Notes under the pieces: model-generated
What the model was told of the DNA's origin: nothing
Database searches by the model: none
Seen by the model: only the letters and a program-made list of their open reading frames with translations
Origin: Owenia fusiformis
Taxonomy: Eukaryota > Annelida > Polychaeta > Sabellida > Oweniidae
Reading direction: 5' to 3'
DNA: 64,000 nucleotides
NCBI GenBank assembly: GCA_903813345.2
Contig: CAIIXF020000011.1
Coordinates: 11,070,842-11,134,841, forward strand
Position numbers and translations under genes: made by a program
Part shown: positions 41,665-55,118 of the stretch, piece after piece
How positions within the stretch are numbered: the first letter of the stretch is position 1
Layout of the letters: the number at the start of each line of letters is the position of its first letter

Positions 41665-42561
41665 TTGCCTCCTATTTAAAATGAGTTCGACCTCGAACTC
41701 TTAAATACCAGTACATAAATGCTACAAAACTATAAAAACAATCACCCAATTTAATGGGTTATCATTGTCACTCTGACTAAGTACCAACTAAGTACCATTG
41801 GTAATACTGTATTAAAGTATATAAAAATACCACAAGGCTTCAAAATGCTTTAAAAATACTTTTCAAAATATAAATACTGTACAACATCTACTATTTGGTT
41901 CCTGAGACTAGTGAAAATTATTGATTATGCATTAAAAGGAACCTTCTTGGAATTATTGAGCATTATACAATCAGCAACTCAGATCTATTATCTGTAAAAT
42001 ATAATATAGTTTAACATATGTACATATATACAAAAAGAATGATAATATCCATTATCTTTGCACTTTAATATCACGCAATACAGTTGTGTTACTCTGACAC
42101 TATCTGTAATGTATTTTCAACTTAATAAGTGTTCATTAGGTATTTCACATATACCTTTTTTATAGTGATAGCAATGTTTATAAACCTAATAAACATAATG
42201 TCATTTATTGTAGTTCTATTGCATTTGTAGTCTTGTTGTAATAAGTGTTTATGAGATTTTCAATATATACTTATATATATAGTGGTAGCACCATTGATAA
42301 ACATAATAAGTATATTATCACTGCATTGTAGTTCTGCTGCACTTGTAATCTGGTTGGAGTAAGGCAAGTTGATGTTGTTGCCTGTAGTTTATTCATTGCT
42401 ATTAGTGTTATAATAGGTAAGCAATGTAGCACTTTTATAATCCAATATTGTCACTGGTTATCATAGATATATATGGTATCACTGATAATGTATCACTAGT
42501 TTGTGAATATGAGCAAATGTTATACACAGTTTCTTTCTTGTTTGTTGTAGGTCATTGTAGT
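41665..42561. other. Non-coding region between ORF3 and the 3' LTR
   Basis: AT-rich, about 900 bp, inside the retroelement. On the minus strand it is the 3' untranslated stretch ending in the purine-rich tract next to the LTR. No ORF was recognised. Confidence 0.5.
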
Positions 42562-43887
42562 TTATTGTTTTAACCAACAATCCAATGTCTTCTGCGTTTG
42601 GATGGTAGTTGTAGGCGTGGCTGTTCTTCTTATGGAGAGGTCCAATACTAAGTTCAGGGGTTCTGTTTGGCTCTCCTCTTGCACTACATTGGAATTTGTA
42701 GCTGGAGCCTTGGAGGCAGGAGTCTCAGATTTTGAGCACACCACAATCTTGATTGGGGAGACAGGAGTGGCAGGATTAAGAACTGTCTCAGTGTCCTCTT
42801 TTGGTGTGAGCACTTTCCACGAGGGGGTCTTAGGGGGTGTTTTAGGAGATTTTGAAGATGTACTCGAACTTGACTGACATAGCTCTTCGTCAAGAGCGTC
42901 AACATTCAATAGTGTATCCCAATTCTTCTTCATAGCTTTTACTTTAGCACGTAGAGGCTTCTTGGAAAGTTTACGTTTTAGGGAGTCCTTTGATTTCTTC
43001 TTTGAAGATTCTTTAGACTTAGCCTTGGACTTTGAAGTGCCTCTGTGTTTGGACTTCACAGGGGGTTTGTTTTTCTGTTTAGAGGTGCCTGTAGTTTTAG
43101 ACTTCTTGGGAATGGTGAAAGGTTTCATGGGTGTGTGCGGAGATAGGATTTGACTGTTGGCGCCTGGAGTACCCTGCTCTTGGGATCCAGACCCTTCATT
43201 TAGAGGTGAGGTGGGAGGGGTAGTTGTCTTTTCAGGTGAACTTTGGGAAGGAGAGAGGGGCAGGATTTGGGAATGCTGGTAGTATTCTGTTCCATCGCTT
43301 GACACATCACTCCTAAGTGGGGACAGTCTAGCTATGTTATCCCATTCCATGCCTTTAAACAAATCCTCTGGTATGATACCTAATAGGGATTCATCCATGA
43401 AGGTAGATGAGGTGGAAGGATCCCTAGCCAATGTGTCAAGCTCATTTACCCACGTCACCTTGGGTTCACTAGTACTGGGAGGCATTAATACTACATCAAA
43501 TAAGCTAGGGATATTAGCTGTGGGCGTGGTTGGTGTGGGTGGCAAATCCCTAGAGGTAATGGTGTGTGATGGAAGTGCCTGGGAAGGTCGCATATGGGTG
43601 GCTATGTGTCGTTCAATATTATTCTTACAATGGGCTGGTCTATTGAAATTGCATCCACTTTCAGGGCAGAAAAATCTAACTGAATGGCAGTTTCTTGTAT
43701 GTTTGTTCAGCTTAGCTAAACTGCCAAAGGACCTGTCTGGACACTGTAAACAGTGCCAAACTTTGTGAGGGATTCTATGGAATACTCTCTCATGTTCCTC
43801 CAGCTTCACACGCTGTCTGAACGTAGCTCCACAGACGATGTTTTCCAACGTGAATGTGCACACATATTCAGGGCCCTGGAAATACAC
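42562..43887 (-). CDS. Retroelement ORF3: C2H2 zinc-finger protein, env position
   Basis: 441 residues. The N-terminal 100 residues hold three C2H2-type fingers: C-x8-C..H-x4-H, HCLQC..H-x4-H, and FFCPESGC..H-x3-H. The middle is Ser/Thr/Pro-rich. Residues of about 255-330 are very Lys/Ser-rich (nuclear-localisation and nucleic-acid-binding character). The C-terminal end has LVLDLS, resembling a CtBP-binding PxDLS motif, and QKTLDCWL, resembling a PCNA-interacting PIP box. A strong splice acceptor (TTTCTGTGTATTTCCAG) lies at the fourth codon, 43875/43876, so it could be made from a spliced RNA, as env genes are. It shows no envelope features (no signal peptide or membrane segment). Confidence 0.85.
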   Translation of the reverse strand: MYFQGPEYVCTFTLENIVCGATFRQRVKLEEHERVFHRIPHKVWHCLQCPDRSFGSLAKLNKHTRNCHSVRFFCPESGCNFNRPAHCKNNIERHIATHMRPSQALPSHTITSRDLPPTPTTPTANIPSLFDVVLMPPSTSEPKVTWVNELDTLARDPSTSSTFMDESLLGIIPEDLFKGMEWDNIARLSPLRSDVSSDGTEYYQHSQILPLSPSQSSPEKTTTPPTSPLNEGSGSQEQGTPGANSQILSPHTPMKPFTIPKKSKTTGTSKQKNKPPVKSKHRGTSKSKAKSKESSKKKSKDSLKRKLSKKPLRAKVKAMKKNWDTLLNVDALDEELCQSSSSTSSKSPKTPPKTPSWKVLTPKEDTETVLNPATPVSPIKIVVCSKSETPASKAPATNSNVVQEESQTEPLNLVLDLSIRRTATPTTTIQTQKTLDCWLKQ

Positions 43888-44134
43888 AGAAAGAGTGGAT
43901 TACCAATAGGCTTCAAAAGCAGTGGGCATGATTTAAACATGGTTATTATCATTACTTTAATATGATATATGTAAACTCTAAAATGAACCTCAATCACTAT
44001 CTACTTAGAGGATAAAGAGTCATATAATCAGTATCATATAATGGTGAGGATAGTTAGTAACAGTGAGGTTAGTGGAGTAAGGAAAGGGTAAAGTAGGATG
44101 AAGATTTGTTGGAGGAAGTGCATGCCAAGAGCTA
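43888..44134. other. Pol-ORF3 spacer
   Basis: Spacer of 247 bp between the pol stop and ORF3. It contains the polypyrimidine tract and acceptor used in the splicing hypothesis for ORF3. No other gene. Confidence 0.4.
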
Positions 44135-44822
44135 CTAGTACATTTCATAACCAGACAACCAAGCGGGCTGTTTCTGACGCCGCTTGGGTCTGGCACTGGG
44201 ATCAATTTCTGAGACTGAATCTTTAAATTCAAGATCAGTTTCAGGAGAATTTTGATCATGTGGCGCGCATTCGGGCTCCGCGGAATTTTGAAACTCTGGG
44301 GGAGGATCCCCCAGGAATCGCTTTAGGCGGTTTGAATGAATTACTTTGGATTTCCCTTTAGTGTCAATCATATAGCGCAAATCATCTAGTCGGTCAATCA
44401 CAAGGTAAGGACCATGCCAGTTATTTGCAAATTTTGGTGTTTGACCAACTTTATTCACTGGGATATGGACCCAGACCAAGTCATTGGGCTCATACAGAGG
44501 ATTCTTTGACTTGATGTCATAAATCCTCTTATACTTTTGACTTGCTGTGTCAATGTGATCACGAGCAGCTTCATGTACCACTAAAAGTTTGTCCCTTAGT
44601 TGGTTACAGTAAGTAGTATGGATAGGATCTTGGGACACCCCATTTTCTCGACAGGGAGGGGGGCCTAGTACTAAATCAGATGCTAGGAAGGGAGTTCTTC
44701 CAAACATTAATTCAGCAGGTGAAAACTTGGTGGTCTCATGTACAGCAGTACGAATTGCTGAAGCTACAAATGGCAGATAATCAGGCCAGTCTCTGTGATG
44801 GCTAGACACAATTTTCGATAAC
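44135..44822 (-). pseudogene. pol: pol, C-terminal integrase part (separated by transposon)
   Basis: This is the remainder of the integrase and the pol tail. It contains HRDWPDYLPF, ELMFGRTPF, the GPY/F-like module WHGPYLVI, and a basic Pro/Ser-rich tail ending at 44135. The open frame runs on into the inverted repeat of the inserted element up to 44929, but those extra residues are not pol. It is cut off from the rest of pol by 10.3 kb and cannot be translated with it as one ORF. Confidence 0.9.
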
Positions 44823-44825
44823 ATA

Positions 44826-45365
44826 CACAGCAAAAAATGTGAATCAAACCACTGAATCCTGGAGTCAGGATTCATACAGGATTCATATGCATATATGAAT
44901 CCTGTATGAATCCTGCCTCCAGGATTCATACAGGATTCGCTGTTTAAATAGTTTACAAATGAATCCTGCCTTCAGGAATCATACAGGATTCATATGCAAT
45001 ATAGTTTACAAATGAATCCAGCCTTCAGGATTCGTACAGGATTCATATAGAAGGTAGTTTGCAAATGAATCCTGCCTTCAGGAATCATACAGGATTCATA
45101 TGCAATATAGTTTACAAATGAATCCAGCCTTCGGGATTCGTACAGGATTCATATAGAAGGTAGTTTGCAAATGAATCCTGCCTTCAGGAATCATACAGGA
45201 TTCATATGCAATATAGTTTACAAATGAATCCAGCCTTCAGGATTCGTACAGGATTCATATAGAAGGTAGTTTGCAAATGAATCCTGTAGCCAGGATTCAA
45301 GCAGGATTCATATGCAATATAGTTTACAAATGAATCCAGCCTTCAGGAATCATACAGGAATCAAA
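44826..45365. repeat. Left inverted terminal and subterminal array
   Basis: Units alternate between GAATCCTGCCTTCAGGA-type and GAATCCAGCCTTCAGGA-type, with ATATAGTTTACAAAT and AAGGTAGTTTGCAAAT spacers. The period is about 107 bp with a 53-bp half period. It is mirrored at 54600-55115. Confidence 0.93.
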
Positions 45366-48300
45366 CGAAAATTGGAATTGATGTGTATGTTTCTATTCTA
45401 ACACTCACATTGGCGTATCGCATATATTACGCCAAATGCGCACAGGCGTACCAAATGAATTCGAAAAATTTAATAAAAATGTGTAATTATTTAAAAGTTG
45501 TTCTGTGTGCTAATTTAAAATACATTGTTTTATTTATATTGTCTTCCCCGAATGGGTATATAAACTTTAAATATACATGTAGCCATGTTTATTGAAAAAA
45601 GGACATTGGTTTTATTCGGTCCGTTTTATTCTTATTGGTATTAACTCGCAAAGGTCACTACTGGAAATGGTTTTGTGTGGCCATGGCAGGGCAAGAAGGG
45701 CCCCCGAGGGTCAAAAGGGGCCGTTCTGTAAGATAACTTCTTCGGACGGGAGGTTTTTTACCACAGACTTACAGAAGTGGTGCCGTTAAAAGAGTTTCTT
45801 CTTGGAGAAGGTGCCGCCTAAATGAAACAAAGTGCAATGGCCATTGAGATCGATGCTGTCCCTGTCAGGAGATAATATCAGGCGATGTATATTTGATGAT
45901 AAACAAACTTGGTGGGCCATCTTGCCCAATGGTTCTTCTTATCCTGGGTCTCTTACTCCGCTCCTACGCCCATTTCTCATTTCTTAATGCTAATATAGAA
46001 TGCGTCACGTGTTATGAAAGATTAGTAGGCCTCAATATTACAATTTGAACCCGATTTTGAAGCATCCTTCAAGATCGGTCCTTCACTGCTTTCATAGCAG
46101 CTCATGAATGTCACAATGCAATGAATTACTCTTGGGCCGCAGGGATGATTTTGAAGCACCCCTGTAAGCCTTTAAATTACATTGAAATGATAGGCCCTAG
46201 GATAGATACGATCAATAATTCATTGGGAGTTCGATTTGGTATCTTTGGTGTTTGCTTTGGAATAGCCTAATCCCGGGGGAATAATCACGAATCTCGCGAA
46301 TCTACCCGGGGAATCTACCTTACGTGAAAGTTAGTTAGCCTACATTCTATTGACAACGTAACATTCATTTGTCATCGTGACCTGCAGGTCATGCGAACCA
46401 TCAACATGCAATGGTGTATGTTTACAAAAAACTGGAAATCAGGAGTTTTATTAAGACGGGACTTCCCCTTTTTATGTCACCACCAAAAGTGGTCACATAT
46501 TGTTAAAGTCTCCAACTTTTTTATGTACGGTGTTCAGCGTCTGGGGTCGGCGTTCAGCGTCTGTAACAAATGGCGGGTGGTGACATTTTTCATGTTTATG
46601 CCTTGTTTAATATTTAAGGCTCCAAATGAAATATGATATCTGATATCATCATGATGTTATTCTTATTATATTATTCTGTTTTGCAGGTGCCAATGAGTAT
46701 GACACACAAGCAGTGACAATTGAGTTATAGCCCAGGGAGTTCAAGTTTATGCATCTTGCCTCAAGTAAAGTGTTAAGTCCTTAAAGACAGGACTGTTGGG
46801 GAAATGGCACAGTTGCTTGATGCAAGAGTAAAACTTTGAAATAACCATAGATAATATTACAATAGATAAAAGTTTGGCATGCATTATTTTTTTTCGTTTC
46901 ATTATTAGATTTGAGAGCAGGTAGACGTATACAGCAGTGCAGTGAATTATGTTTGTATTTTAAGAAGTTGTTTTTCAGGTGTGACCAGCGATGATTGCAG
47001 GCATGAATACACTTTAAATATATTTCCTAACATATTCCTTCAGTAAATACACCCGTTTGCATGTTTTAAATAAGCCGTAAATAAAATGTTTAAACTTTGT
47101 TAGCATGGTCTATAATCTACAACGACCGTCAACCTGTTTAGGTTTTGATTTGTTTTGTTGAAATTAGATTAAGAAATTAGTCTTTCAAATGTCACCAGCA
47201 TGGGCGTAGCCAGGGGGGGTGCGATGGGTGCGATCGCACCCCCCCCATAACCTTTGAAAATATGACCATTGGATAGAGGTAGAAAAGAGCTTTAAAATGC
47301 TTTTTATTTGAAGCTTCTAGCTCAATTTTGAAGGAAGTTGCATCAATTTTTGTAAAATTCAAAAGAAAACTTAATTTTTGTGTTGCTTATGGCAAAATCG
47401 CACCCCCCCCTGACCGAAAACGAAAACTCTTTAGGGTTGAGGATTCACGTCGGTTTAAATTAGAATAATTCTTTACTATCTGGTTTTGTTTGCTTCATTG
47501 TGAAATGTTCATCGAATTGTTATTTTTCGAATCATTTCCATTTCGTTACATAAGTTATTTGGAATAAACTTAATTTCAGCTAAAATGCAGGGTAGTGCAT
47601 GGCTGTTTTTGAAAATTTTTATTTTAACCTTTTGTTGCTTATCACCGTATTAATTATGAGCACAAGTTTTTATGTTTGTTTATTTGTTTTTATTTCTTAT
47701 ACAAGTACAAGTAAGTTATACATTGCAAGTCACACCCGTAGCAAACCCTACATTGCCTTACAAAGTTAACATGAGCAGTTTCGAGAAACATTAGAATATG
47801 GGAGGGGTTCAAGAAGAGACCCGGTGTAAAAGGGTAGGAGGTCAAGACAGTATCTGTTGGAATGTTATATATTTCCCTATCCATTATATGATAGGCGTAT
47901 GCATGAGTGGAGGGTTGTGGAAATAGGGCCTCGTGAGAGATACATGTACTTGACAGTCAGTAATTGTTTACACCCCCCCCCCCTTCCTTGAAATGCTGAA
48001 CTAATGTGCTTTTTGTTCATTGAAACAATACGAAATCAAAATTGATTAGTTTCCTAATTACAATAAAAACAAACGGCTGATTAGAAGATTACAGTGACTG
48101 TTTCCCGTCATTACATAACAATGTTGAAGGTGGGCAAAGGAAATCGAGTCTGTATTGATCTAGTTAATAAGCATGATACGTGATTATAAACGTAGAGTAA
48201 AGGAAATGCCAGGATTTTTTTTTAGCATTCTCATTGTAATCAGAACTATGTGAATTTATACCATTCGCTTAGACATGGGCTAAAATTTTGATTCTTTTCA

Positions 48301-51300
48301 GCCTAATATTCTATCCAACAGCATTAAATGATCAAACTCAATTATTTAGTAAAACTTCAATAAGGGATCACGTGAATTTCGATACAGCGGTAAATGAAAG
48401 TTTTATGCTTATTATGCGGGAACTATGAAATATTAGATTTAATTACCTAGGTACCGTATTCGAGGGGACATTTTATCCTTTTTAGATTTTATATCAATTT
48501 TGACATTTTTGGCCTCTGGCTATGAAATATGTCTCTGATATTTATGTATTTCCCGAGAGAAAATTGGACATTTGCGGGGCCTGATGCAAGACTAGTTATC
48601 TGTTTTCCTGGCTTGTTTGAAATGGATAAACTTTGTCGTATGTTTCAATGAAGCCCATGTGGGACTGTAGACCTAGAAATTCATATTTATATACTATAGA
48701 TCGAGATAGAATAGTAATACAAAATATAGTATTCCAATTTCCAGTATCATAATAGACACCAACTTTTAAATCCTAGTAACAGATTTAGAATTCCTATTTT
48801 AAAATCAAGAGTCAGTTTAATCAGGAATTCATTGATCAAATGCGATCGAGATAGACTGGCGGACAGGATGAGCTGGGATGCAATCAGGAAGGCGCTCAGT
48901 TGTTTATATTAATTATTGGGTCTTATAACACCTTAGTATAGTATACCCCTCCATCCCAAATCACAACTTCGCAACCACCGTCAATTTTATAATCAAATCC
49001 CTTTCCCTCACTAATGCAAATACATGAATAAATATAATATTGGAGTGAATTGCATGCGTTTCGAATGAAGTTATCTTTGTAGTACTAGTATTAATTTGTT
49101 CAAACAAGTTTACAGAAGATAAATGAAAGGGGACAAAGGGAAACACAGGGGCGTAGTCAACTTTCAGTCAGGGGGGATGCGATTGCCCCTTAAAAATTCG
49201 ATTTTCAGTCAGAATGGGGTGGGGGTGCGATTAGCAAGCCACAATATTTTTTTAAATAATAAATCAAAACAAAGCTTTTTTTAAATTATGAATGTAACAT
49301 TTAAAGATTAGACTGCAGCTTCTTGAAAAGAAAGCAGAACGTGTCATCACCGCCAACATAGAGAGCAACGTGTACTAATTATAAGTATCTGAAAGATAAC
49401 GCAAAAAACTTAATTATTAACTTTCAAGTCTTAACAATTTAACATGTAACTGTAACATGTAACTGTAACATAACACATATATCGCCTCGAGGGGTCATTT
49501 AGCTTGATGAATAACCCCTCTGGTATTAGAGAGGTTTCGCACAATGGATTAACCTCAACTCGTTTAAGTGCTGTACCCTACGCGCAGAGGCCTAGAAATA
49601 AACTACAGAAGATGAAGCTCTCTTTTAATTAAGAAGTGAAGTCGAATGTAAAGGGTAATAAATCTGGTGAACACAACACATTGAGCCAAAAACTTGCGAA
49701 ACCTCTCTATAAACGCATTGTTGAACGCAAATGATCATGTGGATTCACTTAAATTCTGAATTATATTCAACTGTTTCTGTAAACTTCAACGAATGCATTT
49801 AATCCCATGATGCGTTTCACTCCTATCTGGAGTCTGGGAGTGCAGACTTGCACCCCGGGACTTGCACCAACCCTTGCCCCTCTTCCACCCCGTGTCATCC
49901 TTGAGGTCCATGCATAGCCAAACACTTCACATGCCTGTATCACCCCGTTAATGGAAACAACCTGTAAAAAATAAATATCATATTAAGCAAATGCCTTTTA
50001 TGGCCAGGTGACCGAGACATCAAAGTGATATTGAGTAAGTTTCCTCCAACTCAAAACGTAATTATATAGATATAAATAACTCTCTTCATAAAATCTAAAG
50101 TTCACAATCCTTATCTAAATTGTGTATGGAACAAAACCAGAAGTCTGTTATATTATTAGTCTACAAAATGTCCGGTGACTTAGCTGTATGGAATTTTGAA
50201 ATATAAAAATTTTATTGTAGATATATAACATAAACACATCAACATAGAAAAATTCAATACAGTTATATTGTAACAATATTCATATTATATTAATATTAGA
50301 GGGACCAAACACATTCGCTATTGCTAAGGTTTCTACGACTTTAACTGTCTTATAAGCATCTTGATCCATCAAGGTATTACAATATTGTATGACTGAAGGA
50401 ATACACTGGTATGCTATGTCAGAGCATGAAATTACAATTACACTATGCTTAATAGGCGGCTTCATACTCCTTACGTCTCAAAATCTCTTAATTTTCAAAT
50501 GGGAGTATATCATTTTCGTGAGCGGGATTTGGCGGGACAATACGATTTTCTTTCAAAATCAAAAATATTCCAAGGTGTTATTCATCGGGAAGTAGTATCA
50601 TGGGATAAATTTAGATATATCATTGCATCCCACGACCGGTTTGATTATCAATACGCAATCAGCCTGGTACTGGTCAACAGTAATAAATAACAGAATCAGG
50701 TTAATTATCGTCTTTTATTGTCTTAAGTCTCAGCGTACCTTGTAAGATAATCATTCCCGTTTGATTTTGTTTGAATCGAAATTAAACGGAGGAGGGGGGG
50801 GGGGTGAACATTTAAATCTTAATTTTATTCCTTACAATAGTTAAGAAAACAAACAAAAGACCATTCACTTATCCATCAATTTCCGTGCTCTGCGGATGTT
50901 TGGCTACTTTGATTACAGAAAAGTCTGAACATCATCCAGGACTCTGATTGCAGCAGAAGTCGTCTAGGACTCTGATTATAGAAAATATCGTCTTAGCCTT
51001 TGATTACAGAGATCGTCTAGGTTTTCATCTTTAGACCCACCTTGTGGATTGAGTGTATCATGATCACTTCCAGAGTGATGGGGGCAGGGGGTTCACATTA
51101 AACAAAATTGGTCATCACTTAAGTTTTAAAAAAAGCTCAGAATGATGAAAAACTGCACGATTTTAAATAAATTTTGGAGAAAGGCGTTCTTGAACCCCCC
51201 CCCCACCCCCTTCTCTGACTAGGGGTCTGACTTTGTCAAATGTCATGGAGGTCGCAATTATATTCATAGAAAAGCATAAATTAAATAACTTCCCCACATT

Positions 51301-54300
51301 TTTACGTCTTTGCCTCTCTATGTTTGATTTTTATTTTCTTATCCCTCAGGAAAAAAACTAAAAATAGAAGGACATGTGATTTGATCGTATATCCTATACC
51401 CCAAAGGTCTCAAAAGTTTTAAATTATTTTTGAAAAACCTCTACCACAGAAATAACACCGGAGGAGATGGAAATGACTTTGAGCCTTGCAAGTTAATGTT
51501 TCAAAAGTACACAAGCGTTTGCGTGTATACTTCGCGTGGCTAAAGTTCTAAACTAACTGTCAAAACAAAACAAAGAATGCAATTTTATTGGCGATCATGC
51601 ACATGCTCTCTTCGAGAGCTTTACCATACTTAAGTCAATTATCAGCAAACTTTATGAATTAAAATCAATTGTAGGCTATATGGAATAAGCTAACTCCTGT
51701 TAAAGATTAGTATAGACAAAACACATAGATAGAACAAAAAGTCCTTTGAAAAGTATATCAAAATGAAAAATGGATAATAAATATTTCAAACATATAAATC
51801 CGCTTATTAAAGAATAACAATTAACACAACTGGGAAAAATGTTCATGCCTTATAATCAGCCATATCGATGCAGATAAAACCGTCTAGATAGAACAAGTAA
51901 CAATAACGAAAACAATTAGCAGATCCATGCCAATTAATTAATTATCGGACTTTGGATTTTTCTTAGTTTATACTCGCTTCAACAACTGCGCACCCCTCTC
52001 TTGTCAGTAAACACAGGTCGGAAGAAATCATCATGAGATTTTGACATTGTACTTTCATCAACTGTAACATAAAGACCGGCGTGTTATAATCTTGACGACT
52101 CATTTAACCTGCCATATATTGCCCGTGTTGTCGTAATTTTCAAATTTGATAAACAATTTTCGAAACCGTATTTTTAGATGTACTTTTTCATGTAGATTTC
52201 AAATTATGACATCACTTTGACTGAATTTTGAATATTTAATGACGTAAATCAAAATTATTTCTACTCGCATCTAGTCTACCTTGTATTTCAAGGGGAATCT
52301 GTGAAACAGAATACAAATATTATACGATATATTAAGAAGGGAATGATAAAGTATGTAAAATTCCTGCTGAATATACAGTATGCATGTATGAATCTGGGAA
52401 ATCTCTCGGTGTATCGAATGTTACGACGATCGGAACATTCACTGGTTTAATCCAGGAGGTTTAATCTCCCGACGTGATATACAGCAAGTACTCCCGGGCA
52501 AGTACAATCCTTTGGAATACCAAAGCGTTAGATAAAGTGAGACTCTAATAGATCAGAATGTCCCGACACGGAAATCAGAATGACAGAAATATAATTTTGA
52601 ATAATTTTGGGAGGTAGGGAATCGCACAATTTTGTAATTCCAATGCTGCCCTTTGTGTTTTATCAACGTTATACAACGATGCAAACAAAACAGATCGTAT
52701 TTAAATCTTATTCTAATTTTAATTCCTACATGAAATCTCAGCCCCCCCCCAAACACTAGTAACATTTTAAAGACTTTATCTAATTCAAACAATCAAATCA
52801 AATCAAAATTAAAACATGCAAACAGGTATATCTGCTTATGGAGGAATATCCGAAGAAATGTGTGACGCTGGTTTTCAGTCCTTAATCGCCGCTTAATACC
52901 TGAAAAGCAACTTATCTGCTTATTATAAGTTATCAAATAATTTAACAATTAAACAGAAACAATGCATGCCAAACATTTATCTATAATTGTTATATTATGG
53001 TTATTTTATAGTTTGCACTTGTATCGAGCAACTGTGTATCGGGCTGTGTATACGGGCCCTTTCTCAAACCCAATATGGGATTTAACACGTCACTTGAGGC
53101 AAGATTCATAAACTATATCTCCACGGGCTATAATTTGAAGAACGCCACTGACGGATCTGTCCCTTTTGGATGGGCCGTATTGTTCTTGTGTGTATCTTAC
53201 CCACGGGAACCTACAAAACAGATATAATTGCATTGTGAAAAGGAAGTCCCGTCTCTATAAAACTTCCTAGAATAAGATTCAAGCAGTGTAAACATCCATA
53301 TTTGCAAAAATAACGATAAACCACTGTCATTAAGTAGTTGTAGTACCATATTCGTATAGCTTTTGGGAAAGACGATAAAACGCAAAATATGATTGGAATA
53401 TTTGCTGAAGTCTGGGATCGATGATCTGACAGAAAATTTAAGGAAGGCGTTGATCATGACTGAGCAAAATGAAAGAGCAAAGTAATAATAATTGCAATTT
53501 ATGTTTATCATTTCAACTATTCCGAGTCAGAGAAATCAAGAATAAAAATGAAACTTTCCTTAGATATCTGTCGTATTGGCTTTACCGGGAAGGCTAGTTC
53601 TGGGGGGGGGGGGGGGTAGCGCTTGTTTAAATTTTAAATTATTAAGATCAAAATGGTAAGGTCATATTGACGAATTTCCAAAATGACAAATTATTGTGCA
53701 GTGCGTTAAATTGGAATATCTTTTGATTCTTTTCCACTGGGGTACGCTAATATCCGATCTTAGTACTTCAATATTTTTGTTTGAAAATATCTTTAATGTC
53801 TTTAATGTAAACATCCGCATTTCAATATATCCTGAGACTATCATAGAATAATTCTGTGAATCCCAAGCACAACCCATTACAATATCAGTCTATAAGTCAA
53901 TCTGTATTACAACAAATGAATAATAATCCCGAAAACAGTTCAACTATATTTGGCTTTGACTTATTTGTTTGAGAGGGATACGAAATCTAGGAATAAAAGT
54001 CACCGACGGTCCAACTTCAACGAACAATCTACATGTACAGACTTATCTTACTAATTTAAATAATTATTTGTCCTCATCGTGATTTGCCCGTCTGATTATA
54101 CAGGTTTTACTTTCAATTTAGCCTCACTCAGACACACAAATAAAATGTAAAATTATAACATCATATTATAAAAACATTATCCAACCTCGAATTAACACTA
54201 ATGAACACGATGTGATGACTTTATTACTATCTATGAGGAACCATTAAACAATTATGAACGAAATCCAGATACGTACAGTTTATTCATGAATTTGGAATAT

Positions 54301-54599
54301 AATGTCGCAATTCATTCTAAATATCTGTTAAATATCGAATCTCTTACATTACGAATCTCTTATTAAAATATATTCTATTTATACAATATTGTTTTTCCCG
54401 TCATCCGTGATTTCCACATGTTGATTGTATTCTATTTTATCAAATGATCGGAAAGTAATACCATGAAATGAGTAGCATTAGACATGTTAGATTATACGCC
54501 CTTGAATTACACTTATAAACACGATGTGATGATTGTTTCATTTACTTAGAGGAACGCATTAACAGATTAATCAATTATGAACGAAATCCAGATACGTAC
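45366..54599. other. Interior of the 10.3 kb element, no recognised gene
   Basis: AT-rich sequence with only short open frames (maximum about 104 codons), none with a family I recognise. It contains a copy of the GGCGTAGCCAGGGGGG repeat at 47195-47420, a fragment of it at 49145-49215, and several G or C homopolymer tracts (about 47970, 50793, 51192 and 53600). A multi-exon gene or decayed transposase cannot be excluded by eye. Confidence 0.5.
47195..47420. repeat. Dispersed repeat shared with the NOS intron 1 foldback
   Basis: GGGCGTAGCCAGGGGGGGTG, CGATCGCACCCCCCC, TGCTTTTTATTTGAAGCTTC and AATTTTGAAGGAAGTTGCAT match the arms of 37656-38498. The copy lies inside the 10.3 kb element, so that element carries host-type repeats. 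Confidence 0.8.
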
Positions 54600-55115
54600 G
54601 ATGTAAGGATTCATATAGAAGGTAGTTTGCAAATGAATCCTGCCTTCAGGAAGGCAGGATTCATTTGTAAACTATATTGCATATGAATCCTGTATGATTC
54701 CTGGAGGCTGGATTCATTTGTAAACTATATTGCATATGAATCCTGTATGATTCCTGAAGGCAGGATTCATTTGCAAACTACCTTCTATATGAATCCTGTA
54801 CGAATCCTGAAGGCTGGATTCATTTGTAAACTATATTGCATATGAATCCTGTATGATTCCTGAAGGCAGGATTCATTTGCAAACTACCTTCTATATGAAT
54901 CCTGTACGAATCCTGAAGGCTGGATTCATTTGTAAACTATATTGCATATGAATCCTGTATGATTCCTGAAGGCAGGATTCATTTGTAAACTATTTAAACA
55001 GCGAATCCTGTATGAATCCTGGAGGCAGGATTCATACAGGATTCATATGTGCATATGAATCCTGTATGAATCCTGACTCCAGGATTCAGTGGTTTGATTC
55101 ACATTTTTTGCTGTG
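54600..55115. repeat. Right inverted terminal and subterminal array
   Basis: Reverse complement of the left array, ending GCTTTTTT-free ...CACATTTTTTGCTGTG at 55115. It differs from the left array mainly in copy number and single bases. Confidence 0.93.
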
Positions 55116-55118
55116 ATA

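Larger units (their letters stand above)
44826..55115. mobile_element. 10.3 kb DNA transposon-like element inserted in pol
   Basis: Perfect-to-near-perfect terminal inverted repeats begin CACAGCAAAAAATGTG, and both ends are flanked by ATA (44823-44825 and 55116-55118), a 3-bp duplication. After about 90 bp the repeats pass into subterminal arrays of GAATCCTG-rich units (44930-45365 and 54600-55020). The interior, 9.2 kb, has no long ORF and no recognised transposase. Three-base duplications, CACxG ends and subterminal repeats are seen in CACTA/EnSpm-like (CMC) elements, but the assignment is tentative. Its transposase would have to act in trans. Confidence 0.85.

Noticed and set aside
46391-46636. 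81-residue ORF in the 10.3 kb element
   Set aside because: No transposase or other motif; composition looks like chance translation of repeat sequence.
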